From Uliginosibacterium gangwonense DSM 18521 (GTDB lineage: Bacteria; Pseudomonadota; Gammaproteobacteria; Burkholderiales; Rhodocyclaceae), in NCBI RefSeq assembly GCF_000373965.1, contig NZ_KB892838.1:62001-126000 (forward strand): DNA of 64,000 nucleotides, read 5' to 3'. Shown here one piece after another: positions 29,005-38,693 of the stretch; position 1 is the stretch's first letter, and each line of letters starts with the position of its first letter. The notes under the pieces were generated by a model, which had not been told where the DNA came from, ran no database searches, and was given only the letters and a program-made list of their open reading frames with translations. The translations under genes were made by a program, and so were the position numbers.

Positions 29005-30159
29005 TCATGCATTGGCGCTGGCACGCGGCCGGGCAATCTGCCAATACACAATGCCTGCGAGTAAAGCCAGAGCAGAGCTGAAGGAAAAGCTCCAGCCCGC
29101 GCCAATCCGATCCCACATCGCGCCGCTGAGTGCTGAGCCAATGATTCCGCCCAAACCCGAGCAGATGCTGCCGTAAAACGCCTGCCCCTGCCCCTGATGC
29201 TGCTCGCCAAAGCGGCGATGCACCACGCTGATGGCCGATACATGGCAAGCGCCAAAAGTAATGCCGTGCATGCATTGTGCAAGTGCCATCACCAAAGGCC
29301 ACTCAGTACACCAGCCGATCACCAGAAACCGCACAATGGCGCAGATAAACGCGAACGAAAAAATCCAGTGCACCGGGAAACGAGCCAACAGGCGTGGGCT
29401 CATCATCATCACGATGATTTCAACAATCACGCCCAGTGTCCACATCACACCTATCACGGATTTACTGTAGCCTGCGGCGGCAAGGTGGATGGAGTAGAAC
29501 ACGTTGAGCGTGCCATGTGCCGCTGTCATCAGCATACAAGCGGCAAACACACCCATCACCTCTCTTTGCCGCAGAATCGCCAACACACCCCCAGCATGCG
29601 CCTCACGGCGAGAGGATGTGATTTTGATCTCGGGGAGCATCCATGCAAAAAATAGGGAGATCACCAAGAGGCCCATCGTGCCCCAGTACACAGAATTGAT
29701 GCTGGCGCGCTCCAGCCACCAGCCCATGCCCAGCACCAGCACAATGAAGCCAAATGAGCCCCAGGCACGCACCCCGCCATAGCGCCAGGGCTCGTCACGC
29801 AGGTGTGCAAGCGTCAGCGCCTCGGTGATCGGTTGTTGGCAAGACCAGAAGAAACCCGCCAGCCCGAGCGCCAACGCCATGGCAGGCAGGCTGTGCGAAG
29901 GCATCACCAGGGCATAGCCCAGCAGTGTCATACAGGCGGATATTTTCACCACCTGTAAACGCTTGCCGGTACGGTCAGCCACCCAGCCGCTGACGTTGGG
30001 CGCAAAGACCCGGGTGAACTGGTAGATGGAGGTCAGCAAACCAATTTGTGCAGCACCAAAGCCACGGTGCTGCAAAAACAGGCTGAAGTAAGGGGTGTGT
30101 ATGCCAAAAAAAGCGTAATAGAAAAAATAGAATGCTATCAGCCGACTATAAGGAGACAT
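29005..30159 (-). CDS. MFS transporter, HcaT / MFS_1-like family
   Basis: This 384-residue protein has about 12 hydrophobic segments. It starts with YSRLIAFYFFYYAFFGIHTPYFSLFLQHRGF, the typical opening of the 3-phenylpropionate-transporter-like (HcaT) group. The loop-2 motif of the superfamily appears as GWVADRTGKRL. The substrate is unknown. The ATG at 30159 precedes the conserved start; a reading from 30171 adds four residues. It lies 24 bases after aroC and 119 before leuB, so it may be co-transcribed with these amino-acid genes. Confidence 0.85.
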   Translation of the reverse strand: MSPYSRLIAFYFFYYAFFGIHTPYFSLFLQHRGFGAAQIGLLTSIYQFTRVFAPNVSGWVADRTGKRLQVVKISACMTLLGYALVMPSHSLPAMALALGLAGFFWSCQQPITEALTLAHLRDEPWRYGGVRAWGSFGFIVLVLGMGWWLERASINSVYWGTMGLLVISLFFAWMLPEIKITSSRREAHAGGVLAILRQREVMGVFAACMLMTAAHGTLNVFYSIHLAAAGYSKSVIGVMWTLGVIVEIIVMMMSPRLLARFPVHWIFSFAFICAIVRFLVIGWCTEWPLVMALAQCMHGITFGACHVSAISVVHRRFGEQHQGQGQAFYGSICSGLGGIIGSALSGAMWDRIGAGWSFSFSSALALLAGIVYWQIARPRASANA

Positions 30160-30183
30160 GTCTGAACCCACCGCCGATCATAT

Positions 30184-31317
30184 TCAATCACGCGGGCTGG
30201 GAATCTCCTGCTCAGCATTGGGTGCCAAGCCGGCAATTGCGGGCACCTGCACCTTCACATCGGCGCATTGCGCACGGTGGCGCAAGGCATGCTCGACCAG
30301 CACCAGCGCCAGCATCGCCTCGGCAATCGGGGTGGCGCGGATACCCACACAGGGGTCATGCCGCCCAGTGGTCATCATCAGGATAGGGTTACCTGCCCGG
30401 TCAATCGAGCGACGCTCTTGTGGGATGGAGGAAGTCGGTTTGATGGCCACAGACACCCGCAGGTCTTGCCCGGTGGAAATGCCACCCAGCACCCCGCCTG
30501 CGTGATTGGACAAAAAGCCTTCCGGCGACAGTTCGTCGCCATGCACAGTGCCACGCTGGGCGACACAGCCAAAGCCATCGCCAATTTCCACGCCCTTGAC
30601 GGCGTTGATGCCCATCATCGCGTAAGCAATATCCGCATCCAGCCGATCAAATACCGGCTCACCCCAACCAGCAGGCACACCACTGGCGACCACCTCAATG
30701 CGGGCGCCAATGGAATCCCGCTCGGCGCGAATCTGGTCCATGTAGGCTTCCAGTTGCGGCACGATCTGCGCATTCGGGGCAAAAAAAGCGTTCTGCCCCA
30801 CCTCATCCCAGCTCAGGAAGGGGATCTTGATCTCGCCCAACTGGCTCATGTACCCACGGATCACGATGCCATAGCGCTCACGCAACCACTTTTTGGCGAC
30901 TGCGCCAGCCGCCACCCGGACAGCGGTCTCGCGGGCGGAAGAACGGCCCCCGCCGCGATAATCACGCACGCCGTATTTGTGTTCATAGGCGTAATCAGCA
31001 TGGCCAGGGCGGAAGGTGTTCGCAATCTTGGAGTAATCACCGCTGCGCTGATCCTGATTGCGGATCAGCAGGGCAATCGGGGTTCCGGTGGTTTTACCCT
31101 CAAACACACCAGAGAGAATCTCGACCGTATCGGGCTCTTTGCGCTGGGTCACGTGGCGGGAAGTACCGGGCCTGCGGCGATCCAGTTCCAGCTGGATGTC
31201 TGCCTCAGTCAGCGCCAGCCCCGGTGGGCAGCCATCAACAACGCAGCCAATGGCAGGGCCATGCGACTCACCGAAAGAAGTCACGGAAAAAAGAGAGCCG
31301 AAAATACTTCCAGACAT
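30184..31317 (-). CDS. aroC: chorismate synthase
   Basis: AroC eliminates phosphate from EPSP to give chorismate, with reduced FMN as a catalytic helper. The 377 residues begin [10 protein letters not shown] followed by [10 protein letters not shown], family signature 1. Other signatures are [29 protein letters not shown] and the C-terminal [17 protein letters not shown]. The start at 31317 has GGTGG just upstream and fits the conserved N-terminus. It is the first gene of the group aroC-MFS-leuB-asd. The methyltransferase at 31445 diverges from it. Confidence 0.96.
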   Translation of the reverse strand: MSGSIFGSLFSVTSFGESHGPAIGCVVDGCPPGLALTEADIQLELDRRRPGTSRHVTQRKEPDTVEILSGVFEGKTTGTPIALLIRNQDQRSGDYSKIANTFRPGHADYAYEHKYGVRDYRGGGRSSARETAVRVAAGAVAKKWLRERYGIVIRGYMSQLGEIKIPFLSWDEVGQNAFFAPNAQIVPQLEAYMDQIRAERDSIGARIEVVASGVPAGWGEPVFDRLDADIAYAMMGINAVKGVEIGDGFGCVAQRGTVHGDELSPEGFLSNHAGGVLGGISTGQDLRVSVAIKPTSSIPQERRSIDRAGNPILMMTTGRHDPCVGIRATPIAEAMLALVLVEHALRHRAQCADVKVQVPAIAGLAPNAEQEIPSPRD

Positions 31318-31444
31318 CGAGACCACCGCCAGCGCAAGATTGTTAGGCCTTGAATTCTAACATGTTCCGGCAACGCACTTGAGGGATAGCCATCCAAGCC
31401 CCGGCAGCGTGCGATAATTCACGGATTATCAGGTAGCCCCGATC

Positions 31445-32290
31445 ATGAATAAAACCTACGAAGTCCGCCCCGAGCAATCTGTTGAGCTGCTCAAAGAACT
31501 GCACATCCTGACCCGCGACGGCAAGATGAATCAGGACAGCCGCCGCAAGCTCAAGCAGGTCTATCACCTGTTCCAGTTTATCGAGCCCCTGCTCCAAGCC
31601 GTGGCCGAGGATCACCCGGATATCAGCCTTGTTGACCATGGCGCGGGCAAATCCTATCTGGGGTTCATCCTCTATGACCTGTTTTTCAAACTGGTGGCAC
31701 GCCAAGGACACATCTGGGGGATCGAAACCAGGGAGGAACTCGTCACCCGTTCACGCGAATTGGCCACGCGGCTGGGCTTTGACGGCATGAGCTTTTTGAA
31801 TCTTTCGGTTGCAGACTCAATCGAATCCCAAGCGCTTCCGCCACAAATCGACATCGTCACGGCGCTACACGCTTGCAACACTGCCACAGACGATGCCATC
31901 CGCTTTGCACTTGCACGCAAGGCTCACTTCATTGTGCTCGTTCCATGCTGCCAGGCAGAAGTTGCTGCCGAATTGCGCAAGACCAAAGGTGCTGCCGTGG
32001 GTAAATCGGCGCTCGCCGAACTCTGGCGCCACCCCATTCATACCCGCGAATTTGGCAGCCACCTCACCAACGTACTGCGTTGCCTGCAACTCGAAGCACA
32101 CGGCTATCAGGTCACTGTGACTGAATTGGTCGGCTGGGAACACTCGATGAAAAACGAACTCATCATCGCCAGCTACAAGAATCAGCCACGCGCCCAGGCG
32201 GCCAAGCGCCTGGAAACGCTGCTGATAGAAACGGGGCTGGAAGCGCTGGCCGAGCGCTTCTTTACGAACAAGCCAACAATTGCAGATTAG
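31445..32290 (+). CDS. class I SAM-dependent methyltransferase, Methyltransf_32 (METTL25-like) type
   Basis: This 281-residue protein has a Rossmann-type SAM site: motif I reads DHGAGKSYLGFILYD near residues 63-77, followed by GIETREELV (acidic end of strand 2). The segment ALHACNTATDDAI near residue 142 and the following VPCCQAEV are typical of the Methyltransf_32 group, in which a Cys-Cys pair sits after strand 5. The target is unknown; RNA or protein is likely. It is divergent from aroC. Its stop overlaps the stop of the convergent LacI gene by three to four bases. Confidence 0.75.
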   Translation: MNKTYEVRPEQSVELLKELHILTRDGKMNQDSRRKLKQVYHLFQFIEPLLQAVAEDHPDISLVDHGAGKSYLGFILYDLFFKLVARQGHIWGIETREELVTRSRELATRLGFDGMSFLNLSVADSIESQALPPQIDIVTALHACNTATDDAIRFALARKAHFIVLVPCCQAEVAAELRKTKGAAVGKSALAELWRHPIHTREFGSHLTNVLRCLQLEAHGYQVTVTELVGWEHSMKNELIIASYKNQPRAQAAKRLETLLIETGLEALAERFFTNKPTIAD

Positions 32291-33324
32291 CCTGCGGTAC
32301 TGCGCCGTACCACCAAAGTATGGCGCAGCAGCTCGTTGTCATCCTCGTTGCTACGCTCAGGCACCGTGCCAAATCCCCTCTCCACCATCCCAACCAGCTT
32401 TCTGACCGCATTGCAGCCAAGCTGGCGGGCATCCTGCTCCAACGTAGTCAGGGGTGGGAAAAAGAAAGCGCTTTCTGGAAGATTGTCGACACCAATGACG
32501 GCAACATCTTCAGGGATACGAATCCCCTGCTCATGTGCCTTGAGCATCGCCCCCAACGCTACCTGATCATTACAGGCAAACAAGGCATCCATACCCGGAT
32601 AATTCTCCAGCAACTGGCTAAACGCCTCATACCCTGCAGCGGCCTGCCAACTCTGGGCGATCACGCAAGCCTCCTGGGGAGCTGGCATTTTCGCCTGTAG
32701 CAATGCGTCCCCCCAAGCCCGCCTCCGGCTTTCTGCCGACCACCAGCCATCAGGGCCAGAGATGTGGGCAATCCGTTGCCGCCCGAGGCTCAAAAGGTGC
32801 TCAGTGGCAATCTTGCCCGCGTAGTAGTGGTCGAAACTCACGGTTTTGATCGTCGCACGCGGGCGCACATTCAAAAACAGCAAAGGGATCTTCAATTCCA
32901 GCATCCCGGCCTGCTCCAGCCAAGCGTAGCTACGATCCACTTCAGGGATGGTCCACAAAATCCCTTCGCATTGCAGATCCTGCAGCGCCAGCAGAACCTG
33001 GCGAACCGAATCTATATCGCCGGATTCCAGCTCTTTCATGATCAGGGCATAGCCCATTTCATCTGCCGTTGTGGCAGCCCCGGAGTAAGACCGCGTACTG
33101 ACGTAATTGCGGTTACGCCCCACGATGCCCAGGGTAAAGCTGCGCCCACGCGAGAGCTGGCGTGCTGCCATGTTGGGACGGAAATCCAGTTCATCAATGG
33201 CCGCCTGAACACGCTGACGTGTTTCAGGTAGCACCTTGTCGCTCCCGTTCACCACTCTTGAGACGGTTTGCTTGGACACCCCGGCCAATAACGCCACGTC
33301 GGAAATGGTTGCACGTCGATTCAA
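32287..33324 (-). CDS. LacI-family transcriptional regulator
   Basis: The 345 residues start at a TTG (33324) that has a strong GGAGG site six bases ahead; the ATG at 33363 has none and would add 13 unrelated residues. The N-terminal helix-turn-helix is ATISDVALLAGVSKQTVSRVVNG with the hinge helix NMAARQLSRGRS. A periplasmic-binding-protein-like effector domain follows (FTLGIVGRN, SFDHYYAGKIATEHLL, ISGPDGWWSAESRRRAW, FACNDQVALGAM, VAVIGVDNLP). Such proteins usually repress sugar genes. No sugar operon adjoins it, and the effector is unknown. It may control itself or distant genes. Confidence 0.9.
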   Translation of the reverse strand: MNRRATISDVALLAGVSKQTVSRVVNGSDKVLPETRQRVQAAIDELDFRPNMAARQLSRGRSFTLGIVGRNRNYVSTRSYSGAATTADEMGYALIMKELESGDIDSVRQVLLALQDLQCEGILWTIPEVDRSYAWLEQAGMLELKIPLLFLNVRPRATIKTVSFDHYYAGKIATEHLLSLGRQRIAHISGPDGWWSAESRRRAWGDALLQAKMPAPQEACVIAQSWQAAAGYEAFSQLLENYPGMDALFACNDQVALGAMLKAHEQGIRIPEDVAVIGVDNLPESAFFFPPLTTLEQDARQLGCNAVRKLVGMVERGFGTVPERSNEDDNELLRHTLVVRRSTAG

Positions 33325-33481
33325 AAAACACCTCCACCTGTGCGCGCAAATCGGCACATACAATGAGATCTGCGCGGATATAAATAATTTTTAAGTATGT
33401 ACGGTCATGCCACTACAAAACAACCTGCCATACCCAAAAAGCACTCGTTTATAGGTAAATATCGGTAACATCTCAATGCAA

Positions 33482-33512
33482 AACGGGGCTAGTCACTCAA
33501 ACCAGCCCCGTT
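33482..33512 (-). terminator. intrinsic terminator of the glycine-zipper gene
   Basis: AACGGGGCT at 33482-33490 pairs with AGCCCCGTT at 33504-33512 around a 13-base loop. On the minus strand TTTTGC follows. It is 34 bases beyond the stop. Confidence 0.75.
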
Positions 33513-33545
33513 GAACAATCCGCCCCTGGATGGGGGAAGTGTCGA

Positions 33546-34187
33546 CTAGCGATGATGCCAGTAAGGACCACCGCCCCAATAGCGATGAAAACCCCACCCT
33601 ATACCAAAGTACACTGGCGGTTCGATGTAGACGGGGGCGGGACGATAAACAACCACAGGATCATCCTGCACGATTGTCACGGTTTGGCTGGGTCTGACCA
33701 CGGTGGTCTGCGTTTCGGGCACAGAGGCGCCTTCCACACTGACCCGGACCGGTACCCATTCACCAGGATCGTTTGCCATGCGTGTGGTATAACGCTGCCC
33801 CGCGTATTCATAGGTCACGTCATAACCCACTGCGCGCTGCTCGCTGCTGTTGGTCACTTCGCAGCGACGCACTGTTTGCACATCCGAACGGGCATCATCC
33901 ACACTGCTGCCAGCGGTTGCCCCCAGCACGGCTCCTGCGGCAGTCGCCGCAACGTTGCCGCTGCCACGGCCAAAAGAGTTGCCCAGTAGCGCACCAAATA
34001 TTCCGCCAATGACAGCACCACCGTGCCCATTCGGCTGGCGCACCACGGTTTCCTCTGTCCAGCAACTCCGTTGGGGCGATGTAACCTGCGCCACAACCGG
34101 CACACTGGAAATCACATGTCCATACTCCGCTGCCTGTGCACTGATGGCCGAAACAGCAAGTGCACAACCCAGGATCAGGTATTTCAT
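33546..34187 (-). CDS. exported glycine-zipper (17 kDa antigen-like) outer-membrane protein
   Basis: The 213 residues begin at 34187 with a GAGG site six bases ahead. The signal peptide is KYLILGCALAVSAISAQA. A glycine-zipper 2TM segment lies at residues about 58-95 (GGAVIGGIFGALLGNSFGRGSG and AAGAVLGATAGSS). Next is a beta-rich part (CEVTNSSEQRAVGYDVTYEYAGQRYTTRM) of the type found after glycine zippers in betaproteobacterial surface proteins. The C-terminus is rich in Pro, Tyr, Trp and His. There is no lipobox, as the signal peptide ends in SAQA. Likely an envelope protein of unknown function; a terminator follows. Confidence 0.8.
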   Translation of the reverse strand: MKYLILGCALAVSAISAQAAEYGHVISSVPVVAQVTSPQRSCWTEETVVRQPNGHGGAVIGGIFGALLGNSFGRGSGNVAATAAGAVLGATAGSSVDDARSDVQTVRRCEVTNSSEQRAVGYDVTYEYAGQRYTTRMANDPGEWVPVRVSVEGASVPETQTTVVRPSQTVTIVQDDPVVVYRPAPVYIEPPVYFGIGWGFHRYWGGGPYWHHR

Positions 34188-34342
34188 GCTAAGCCTCACT
34201 TTCGGGTCAACCCGGTTATTGATCTGCTGGAACCGTTCCCCGTCGACTCATTTAGAGTCTAGCTTCAAACAACTTGGATGTTTAGAGTATTAACGCATGA
34301 GTACGTTCGCAGGAGCACACACCCGCATCACGAAAGATTGTT

Positions 34343-35254
34343 TCAAACCGTAACGGCCTTTGCCGCAGCTGGTTTGGGCGCTGTATTGATCACGGCAACA
34401 GCGCCTAATATCAACATGGCGGCCAGGGCTTCTGACCAGCCAGGGCGCTCGCCAAGAAAAACAGCACCCGAGGCCACGCCCACCAACGGAGTCAGCAGCG
34501 AGGATAGTGACGACACAGAGACGGGCACCAGCATTACTAGGCGATTCCAAGCCCAATTGCATAACATGAAGGTCACGCCAGCGCTGAACAACACAGCGAA
34601 CAGAGCACTTGCGCTTGGCATATGAGAAGGTATTCCATCTACAATCACCGCAGCAGGCAACAGCGGTAAGCCCCCAAGTAAAAGCATCCAGGCAGTCATC
34701 ACGCCCGCATCCAGGGGCAAAGACCAGCGTTTCATCATCACCACTCCACAGGCCCACACCAGCGCAGCGGCGAGCATCAAAATCACCCCGATTGGCGCAT
34801 GTACCAGATCCAGCGCCTCGCGTCCGAGCAGAACAGCCACCCCGCAGCACCCCAACAACAGCGCCACAGCGCGCCGCACACTCATCATGTCATGCAGCAT
34901 CCAGATGGACAGCGGTACACACCACAGTGGCATTGTGTAAGCCAGCAAGGCTGCCTTGCCCGAAGGGAGGTAAAGCACCCCGTAGGTGGAGAGCACATTC
35001 CAGATCAGAATATTGAAAAGCGCGAGCACCGATAGGCGCAACCAGTGCTTCCTGGGTACAACGAGAGACACACCCTGCAAGCGGGTCAAGAGCATGAGGC
35101 AAGCGCCCCCCATGACCGCCGATACCCCCCGGATAGTTAGGGGAGGAATTTCGTAAACAGCATGCTTGATGACTGTCCAGCTCACCCCCCAGCCCAGTAC
35201 AACAATCATCAACAGGAAAAGCCCAGCCCGAGGCATGGATTGACGAGAAATCAT
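34343..35254 (-). CDS. EamA-family (DMT) transporter
   Basis: This is a 303-residue protein with about ten hydrophobic helices in two five-helix EamA halves. The first half contains GWGVSWTVIKHAVYEIPP, IWNVLSTYGVLYLPSGKAALLAYTMPLW, and the second MLCNWAWNRLVMLVPVSVSSLSSLLTPLVG and GAVFLGERPGWSEALAAMLILGAV. The LGERPGWSE loop is a common EamA signature. It probably exports a metabolite or amino acid; substrate unknown. The start is uncertain: ATG 35254 (MISRQSMPRAGL) or ATG 35236 just before the first helix. The stretch from 35255 to 35544 holds no other gene that I can support. Confidence 0.82.
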   Translation of the reverse strand: MISRQSMPRAGLFLLMIVVLGWGVSWTVIKHAVYEIPPLTIRGVSAVMGGACLMLLTRLQGVSLVVPRKHWLRLSVLALFNILIWNVLSTYGVLYLPSGKAALLAYTMPLWCVPLSIWMLHDMMSVRRAVALLLGCCGVAVLLGREALDLVHAPIGVILMLAAALVWACGVVMMKRWSLPLDAGVMTAWMLLLGGLPLLPAAVIVDGIPSHMPSASALFAVLFSAGVTFMLCNWAWNRLVMLVPVSVSSLSSLLTPLVGVASGAVFLGERPGWSEALAAMLILGAVAVINTAPKPAAAKAVTV

Positions 35255-35544
35255 GAGAACGATCACATCCAAAAACAGCAAAGTGCGCAGTGTAGCGCGA
35301 AGTCGCCACACGGCTGGGGAAAACCACACAGCAGCCAATTGGGCATGCAGGAATATCCTTATTTGTTGCCCAAATGCAGTACTACCATACTAGACGTCAG
35401 GATTTGCTGTTGCTGTATCAGTGCCCGCCAACACCCAATCAACTATTTCCAAAGAGGTATAGGCCACATTGCATCAGGTTCCTCCTTGTTTTGATCAAAA
35501 CCACCTAGATATATGACAAAAGAAATTCTGCTTCGGAGCCTGCC

Positions 35545-35841
35545 ATGAAACGAATTGTTCTTCTTGCCTTCTGGCTTCTTGCCACCCTGGTCGCCTGCTC
35601 ACAAGGCAGCAGCCAATCAATCGGGGGCACCTATCTGCACAAGGGGAATTCCGAAACGATTGAACTGAATGCAGATGGGAGCTGCGTGCTGCATCAGGAT
35701 GGTCGTGAATATCGCGGTACATTCCAAAAGCAGGACAACACCCTGCAGCTTGAACTTGGCATCAGCATGTCCCTCAAGTTCAACATCCAGGACAATGAAT
35801 TAATTGATGAAAAAGGCGAACACTGGGCCCGAAAACCCTGA
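35545..35841 (+). CDS. small putative lipoprotein
   Basis: The 98-residue product has a signal peptide with the lipobox LVAC (Cys18), followed by Ser at +2, so outer-membrane sorting is expected. The mature part is a small beta-rich domain (GGTYLHKGNSETIELNADGSCVLHQDG and YRGTFQKQDNTLQLEL), like short lipoproteins with a lipocalin- or META-like strand pattern. No known family was recognised. A GGAG site lies six bases before the ATG. It stands alone between the EamA gene and the hydrolase gene that follows. Confidence 0.7.
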   Translation: MKRIVLLAFWLLATLVACSQGSSQSIGGTYLHKGNSETIELNADGSCVLHQDGREYRGTFQKQDNTLQLELGISMSLKFNIQDNELIDEKGEHWARKP

Positions 35842-35962
35842 CGGTCGCGCTTTTGAATAGCCAGCCTGGAGCGGTTTCTATAGAGTAGGCGCAGTCAGAC
35901 AGGTGTCTGGCTGCATGCCTATCCATCATCATTTGATGATGGCACCGCCAAGGAATTCTGCC

Positions 35963-37006
35963 ATGCCTTTGCAGCTTGATGAGCGCGGTACCGCACCGCA
36001 ATGGACCACCCTGCAGGTCGCCAATCTGAACCTGCTCAACTTTGCCGCCCCAGGGCATGCGTTCTATGCCAATGACAAACCTTATGAGGCCGCAGAGTAC
36101 GCCCATAAAGTGACCTGGGTCGGGGAGCAACTCAAGCGGCTGAATGCAGATATTGCCTGCTTTGAAGAAATCTGGGACGAATCTGCGCTTTTTGATGCTG
36201 TCAGTGCCTCTGGGCTGCATTATGCCCATGTGACCGTTCCTGGCGCAGAGCAAGGCGCCCATGGCACGCCCCGCGTAGGATTGGCTACACGACTGAAACT
36301 GCTGTCCTGCAAATCGCTCACCACTTTCCCCGCTGGTATGGGTGTGGAGATTCCAGAAATCGGCCTGATCGAGCAGTATGAGCGTCCTGTGCTCCACGCC
36401 ACGCTGCAAACCCGCAAAGGCACCGAGGTTCACATACTGGTCGTGCACCTGAAATCCAAGCGGCCTAAATTCCTGATTGATGCCCAAGGCAATGCACTTG
36501 AAGATCGTAACGATCCACGCGTTGCCGCACGTGCAGCACTACGCTCTCTGATCATGCGGGGCGCCGAGAGTGCCGCATTGCGTGTCAAGGTGTATGAGTT
36601 GCTCAAAGGCTCGCCGACACCGCTGATCCTGGCGGGAGACCTGAACGACGAGCCTGAATCTGTAACCTCCCAGATCATCGCTGCCACCTCGATCGTCGCC
36701 TTTGACCGCAGTGCCCGCGATGTGGCCCTCTGGCATGCACGTGATGTGCAGACGGGGCAGGCCCTCAGTCACGATGTCGGCTATAGCCATATCCACCAGG
36801 GCAACCCCGAAGTGCTCGACCAGATCTGGGTCTCGGAAGAATTTGTAGCCGGCAGCCGCTATGCCATGGGAGATGTGCGCCGGGTCGATTATTTTAACGA
36901 TCACCTCAACGAAGGGCACGACCGCCGCCGTTCGGATCATGGCTTCGTGCGAGCCTTGCTGCGCCTGCGTGAAACAGACGCTGCCCTATTCGCGCGCCCA
37001 GAGTAA
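35963..37006 (+). CDS. endonuclease/exonuclease/phosphatase family protein
   Basis: The 347 residues start at 35963 with an AAGGAA site eight bases ahead; an in-frame extension to 35903 has no conserved sequence. The fold markers of the EEP superfamily are present: VANLNLLNF (metal region with Asn), CFEEIWD (acidic metal ligand), VVHLKSKRP with the active His, the catalytic segment LAGDLNDEP and the terminal RRSDHGFV (Asp-His). There is no signal peptide. Substrates in this superfamily range from DNA to lipids and phosphoesters, so the reaction cannot be fixed. It precedes prfC by 112 bases. Confidence 0.82.
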   Translation: MPLQLDERGTAPQWTTLQVANLNLLNFAAPGHAFYANDKPYEAAEYAHKVTWVGEQLKRLNADIACFEEIWDESALFDAVSASGLHYAHVTVPGAEQGAHGTPRVGLATRLKLLSCKSLTTFPAGMGVEIPEIGLIEQYERPVLHATLQTRKGTEVHILVVHLKSKRPKFLIDAQGNALEDRNDPRVAARAALRSLIMRGAESAALRVKVYELLKGSPTPLILAGDLNDEPESVTSQIIAATSIVAFDRSARDVALWHARDVQTGQALSHDVGYSHIHQGNPEVLDQIWVSEEFVAGSRYAMGDVRRVDYFNDHLNEGHDRRRSDHGFVRALLRLRETDAALFARPE

Positions 37007-37118
37007 TGGGGTCAGGCCACCGCCACTTGCAGCAAGATCACGCGCTGGTTCTCAGTCAGAGCATCCGTATTGTCGGCCAAGGCCGTATAATCCGCCCCTT
37101 GTCCGAAAGCTGCATGCT

Positions 37119-38693
37119 ATGACCACCCTCGAACACGAACTTTCGCGTCGTCGCACCTTTGCGATCATTTCCCACCCTGACGCGGGGAAAACCACGCTGA
37201 CCGAAAAGCTGCTTTGGTTCGGCGGCGCCATCCAGGTCGCCGGTGAAGTGCGCGCCCGCAAGGCAGCACGTCACGCCACATCTGACTGGATGGAGCTGGA
37301 AAAACAACGCGGGATTTCCGTCACCTCATCGGTGATGCAGTTCCCTTACCGCGACGCGATCATCAACCTGCTCGACACTCCGGGGCACGAAGACTTCTCG
37401 GAAGATACCTACCGGACACTGACTGCGGTCGACTCCGCCGTGATGGTGATCGACTCGGTCAATGGCGTTGAATCACAGACCATCAAGCTACTCAGCGTCT
37501 GTCGCCTGCGCGACACGCCCATTCTGACCTTCATCAACAAGCTCGACCGTGAAGGCCGTGAGCCCATTGAGTTGCTGGACGAAATTGAGTCGGTGCTGGG
37601 GATGCAGTGCGCCCCGATGACTTGGCCCATCGGCATGGGCAAACGCTTCCGTGGGGTGTACCACCTCTACAGTGACAAGATTTTCTTCTTCGATCCGCAT
37701 GCTGAAAAAGGCACCTCGGAAATCATTGAAGGGCTGGTTAACCCACGTCTGGACGAACTGATCGGTGATCAGGCCGAAGAACTTCGCATCGAGGTCGAAC
37801 TGGTGCGGGGCGCCTCGCATACCTTTGACAAGGACGCCTACCTCACCGGCAAGCAGACCCCCGTGTTCTTTGGCTCCGGGGTGAACAATTTCGGGGTGCA
37901 ATCGGTGCTGGACGCCATCGTCGATCTCTCCCCCGCTCCGCTGGCCCGCCCTGCGGAAAGCCGTCGAGTGGAGCCCAACGAGGGCAAGTTCTCTGGCTTT
38001 GTCTTCAAGATCCAGGCCAACATGGATCCCAAACACCGCGACCGGATTGCATTCTTGCGTGTGTGTTCCGGGCGTTTTGAACGCGGCATGAAGATCAAGC
38101 AGGTGTCCCAAGGCAAAACGATGGCCATCAACAACGCCATTACTTTCATGGCGCAAGACCGCAATACCACTGATGAAGCCTGGGCCGGCGACATCATCGG
38201 GATTCCCAACCACGGCACGATCCGCCTGGGGGACGCCTTCACGGAAGGGGAAGACCTCAAATTCACCGGCATTCCCTCTTTTGCCCCGGAGCTTTTCCGC
38301 CGCGCCCAGATCAAGAATCCGCTGAAGATGAAGCAGTTGCAAAAAGGGCTGCAACAGCTTGCGGAAGAAGGCGCGACCCAACTCTTCAAACCCTTGGCTG
38401 GGAACGATCTGATTCTGGGGGCAGTCGGGATGCTGCAGTTTGACGTGGTAACCCACCGCCTGGAAAACGAGTACGGCGTCGAAGTCGTCTTTGAACACTG
38501 TACCTGGGTGACTGCACGCTGGTTACGCGGCAAGGATGAAGACATCAAGGCCTTGCTCGACAAGGCACCTGCCAACATGGCACTGGATGGCTCGGGCGAC
38601 TATGTCTACCTCGCCCCGAACCGGGTCAATCTACAAATGGCCCAGGAACGCCATCCGAACGTGACCTTCCTGGAAACCCGCGAAATCTACTGA
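37119..38693 (+). CDS. prfC: peptide chain release factor 3
   Basis: RF3 is a GTPase that removes RF1 or RF2 from the ribosome after termination. The 524 residues begin at 37119 ([20 protein letters not shown]); an apparent longer frame from 36861 overlaps the preceding gene and is not conserved. The GTP-binding motifs are [10 protein letters not shown] (G1), RGISVTSS (G2), DTPGHEDF (G3) and NKLDREG (G4). The elongation-factor-like domains 2 and 3 follow. The stop overlaps the stop of the convergent histidine-kinase gene by seven bases. Confidence 0.96.
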   Translation: MTTLEHELSRRRTFAIISHPDAGKTTLTEKLLWFGGAIQVAGEVRARKAARHATSDWMELEKQRGISVTSSVMQFPYRDAIINLLDTPGHEDFSEDTYRTLTAVDSAVMVIDSVNGVESQTIKLLSVCRLRDTPILTFINKLDREGREPIELLDEIESVLGMQCAPMTWPIGMGKRFRGVYHLYSDKIFFFDPHAEKGTSEIIEGLVNPRLDELIGDQAEELRIEVELVRGASHTFDKDAYLTGKQTPVFFGSGVNNFGVQSVLDAIVDLSPAPLARPAESRRVEPNEGKFSGFVFKIQANMDPKHRDRIAFLRVCSGRFERGMKIKQVSQGKTMAINNAITFMAQDRNTTDEAWAGDIIGIPNHGTIRLGDAFTEGEDLKFTGIPSFAPELFRRAQIKNPLKMKQLQKGLQQLAEEGATQLFKPLAGNDLILGAVGMLQFDVVTHRLENEYGVEVVFEHCTWVTARWLRGKDEDIKALLDKAPANMALDGSGDYVYLAPNRVNLQMAQERHPNVTFLETREIY

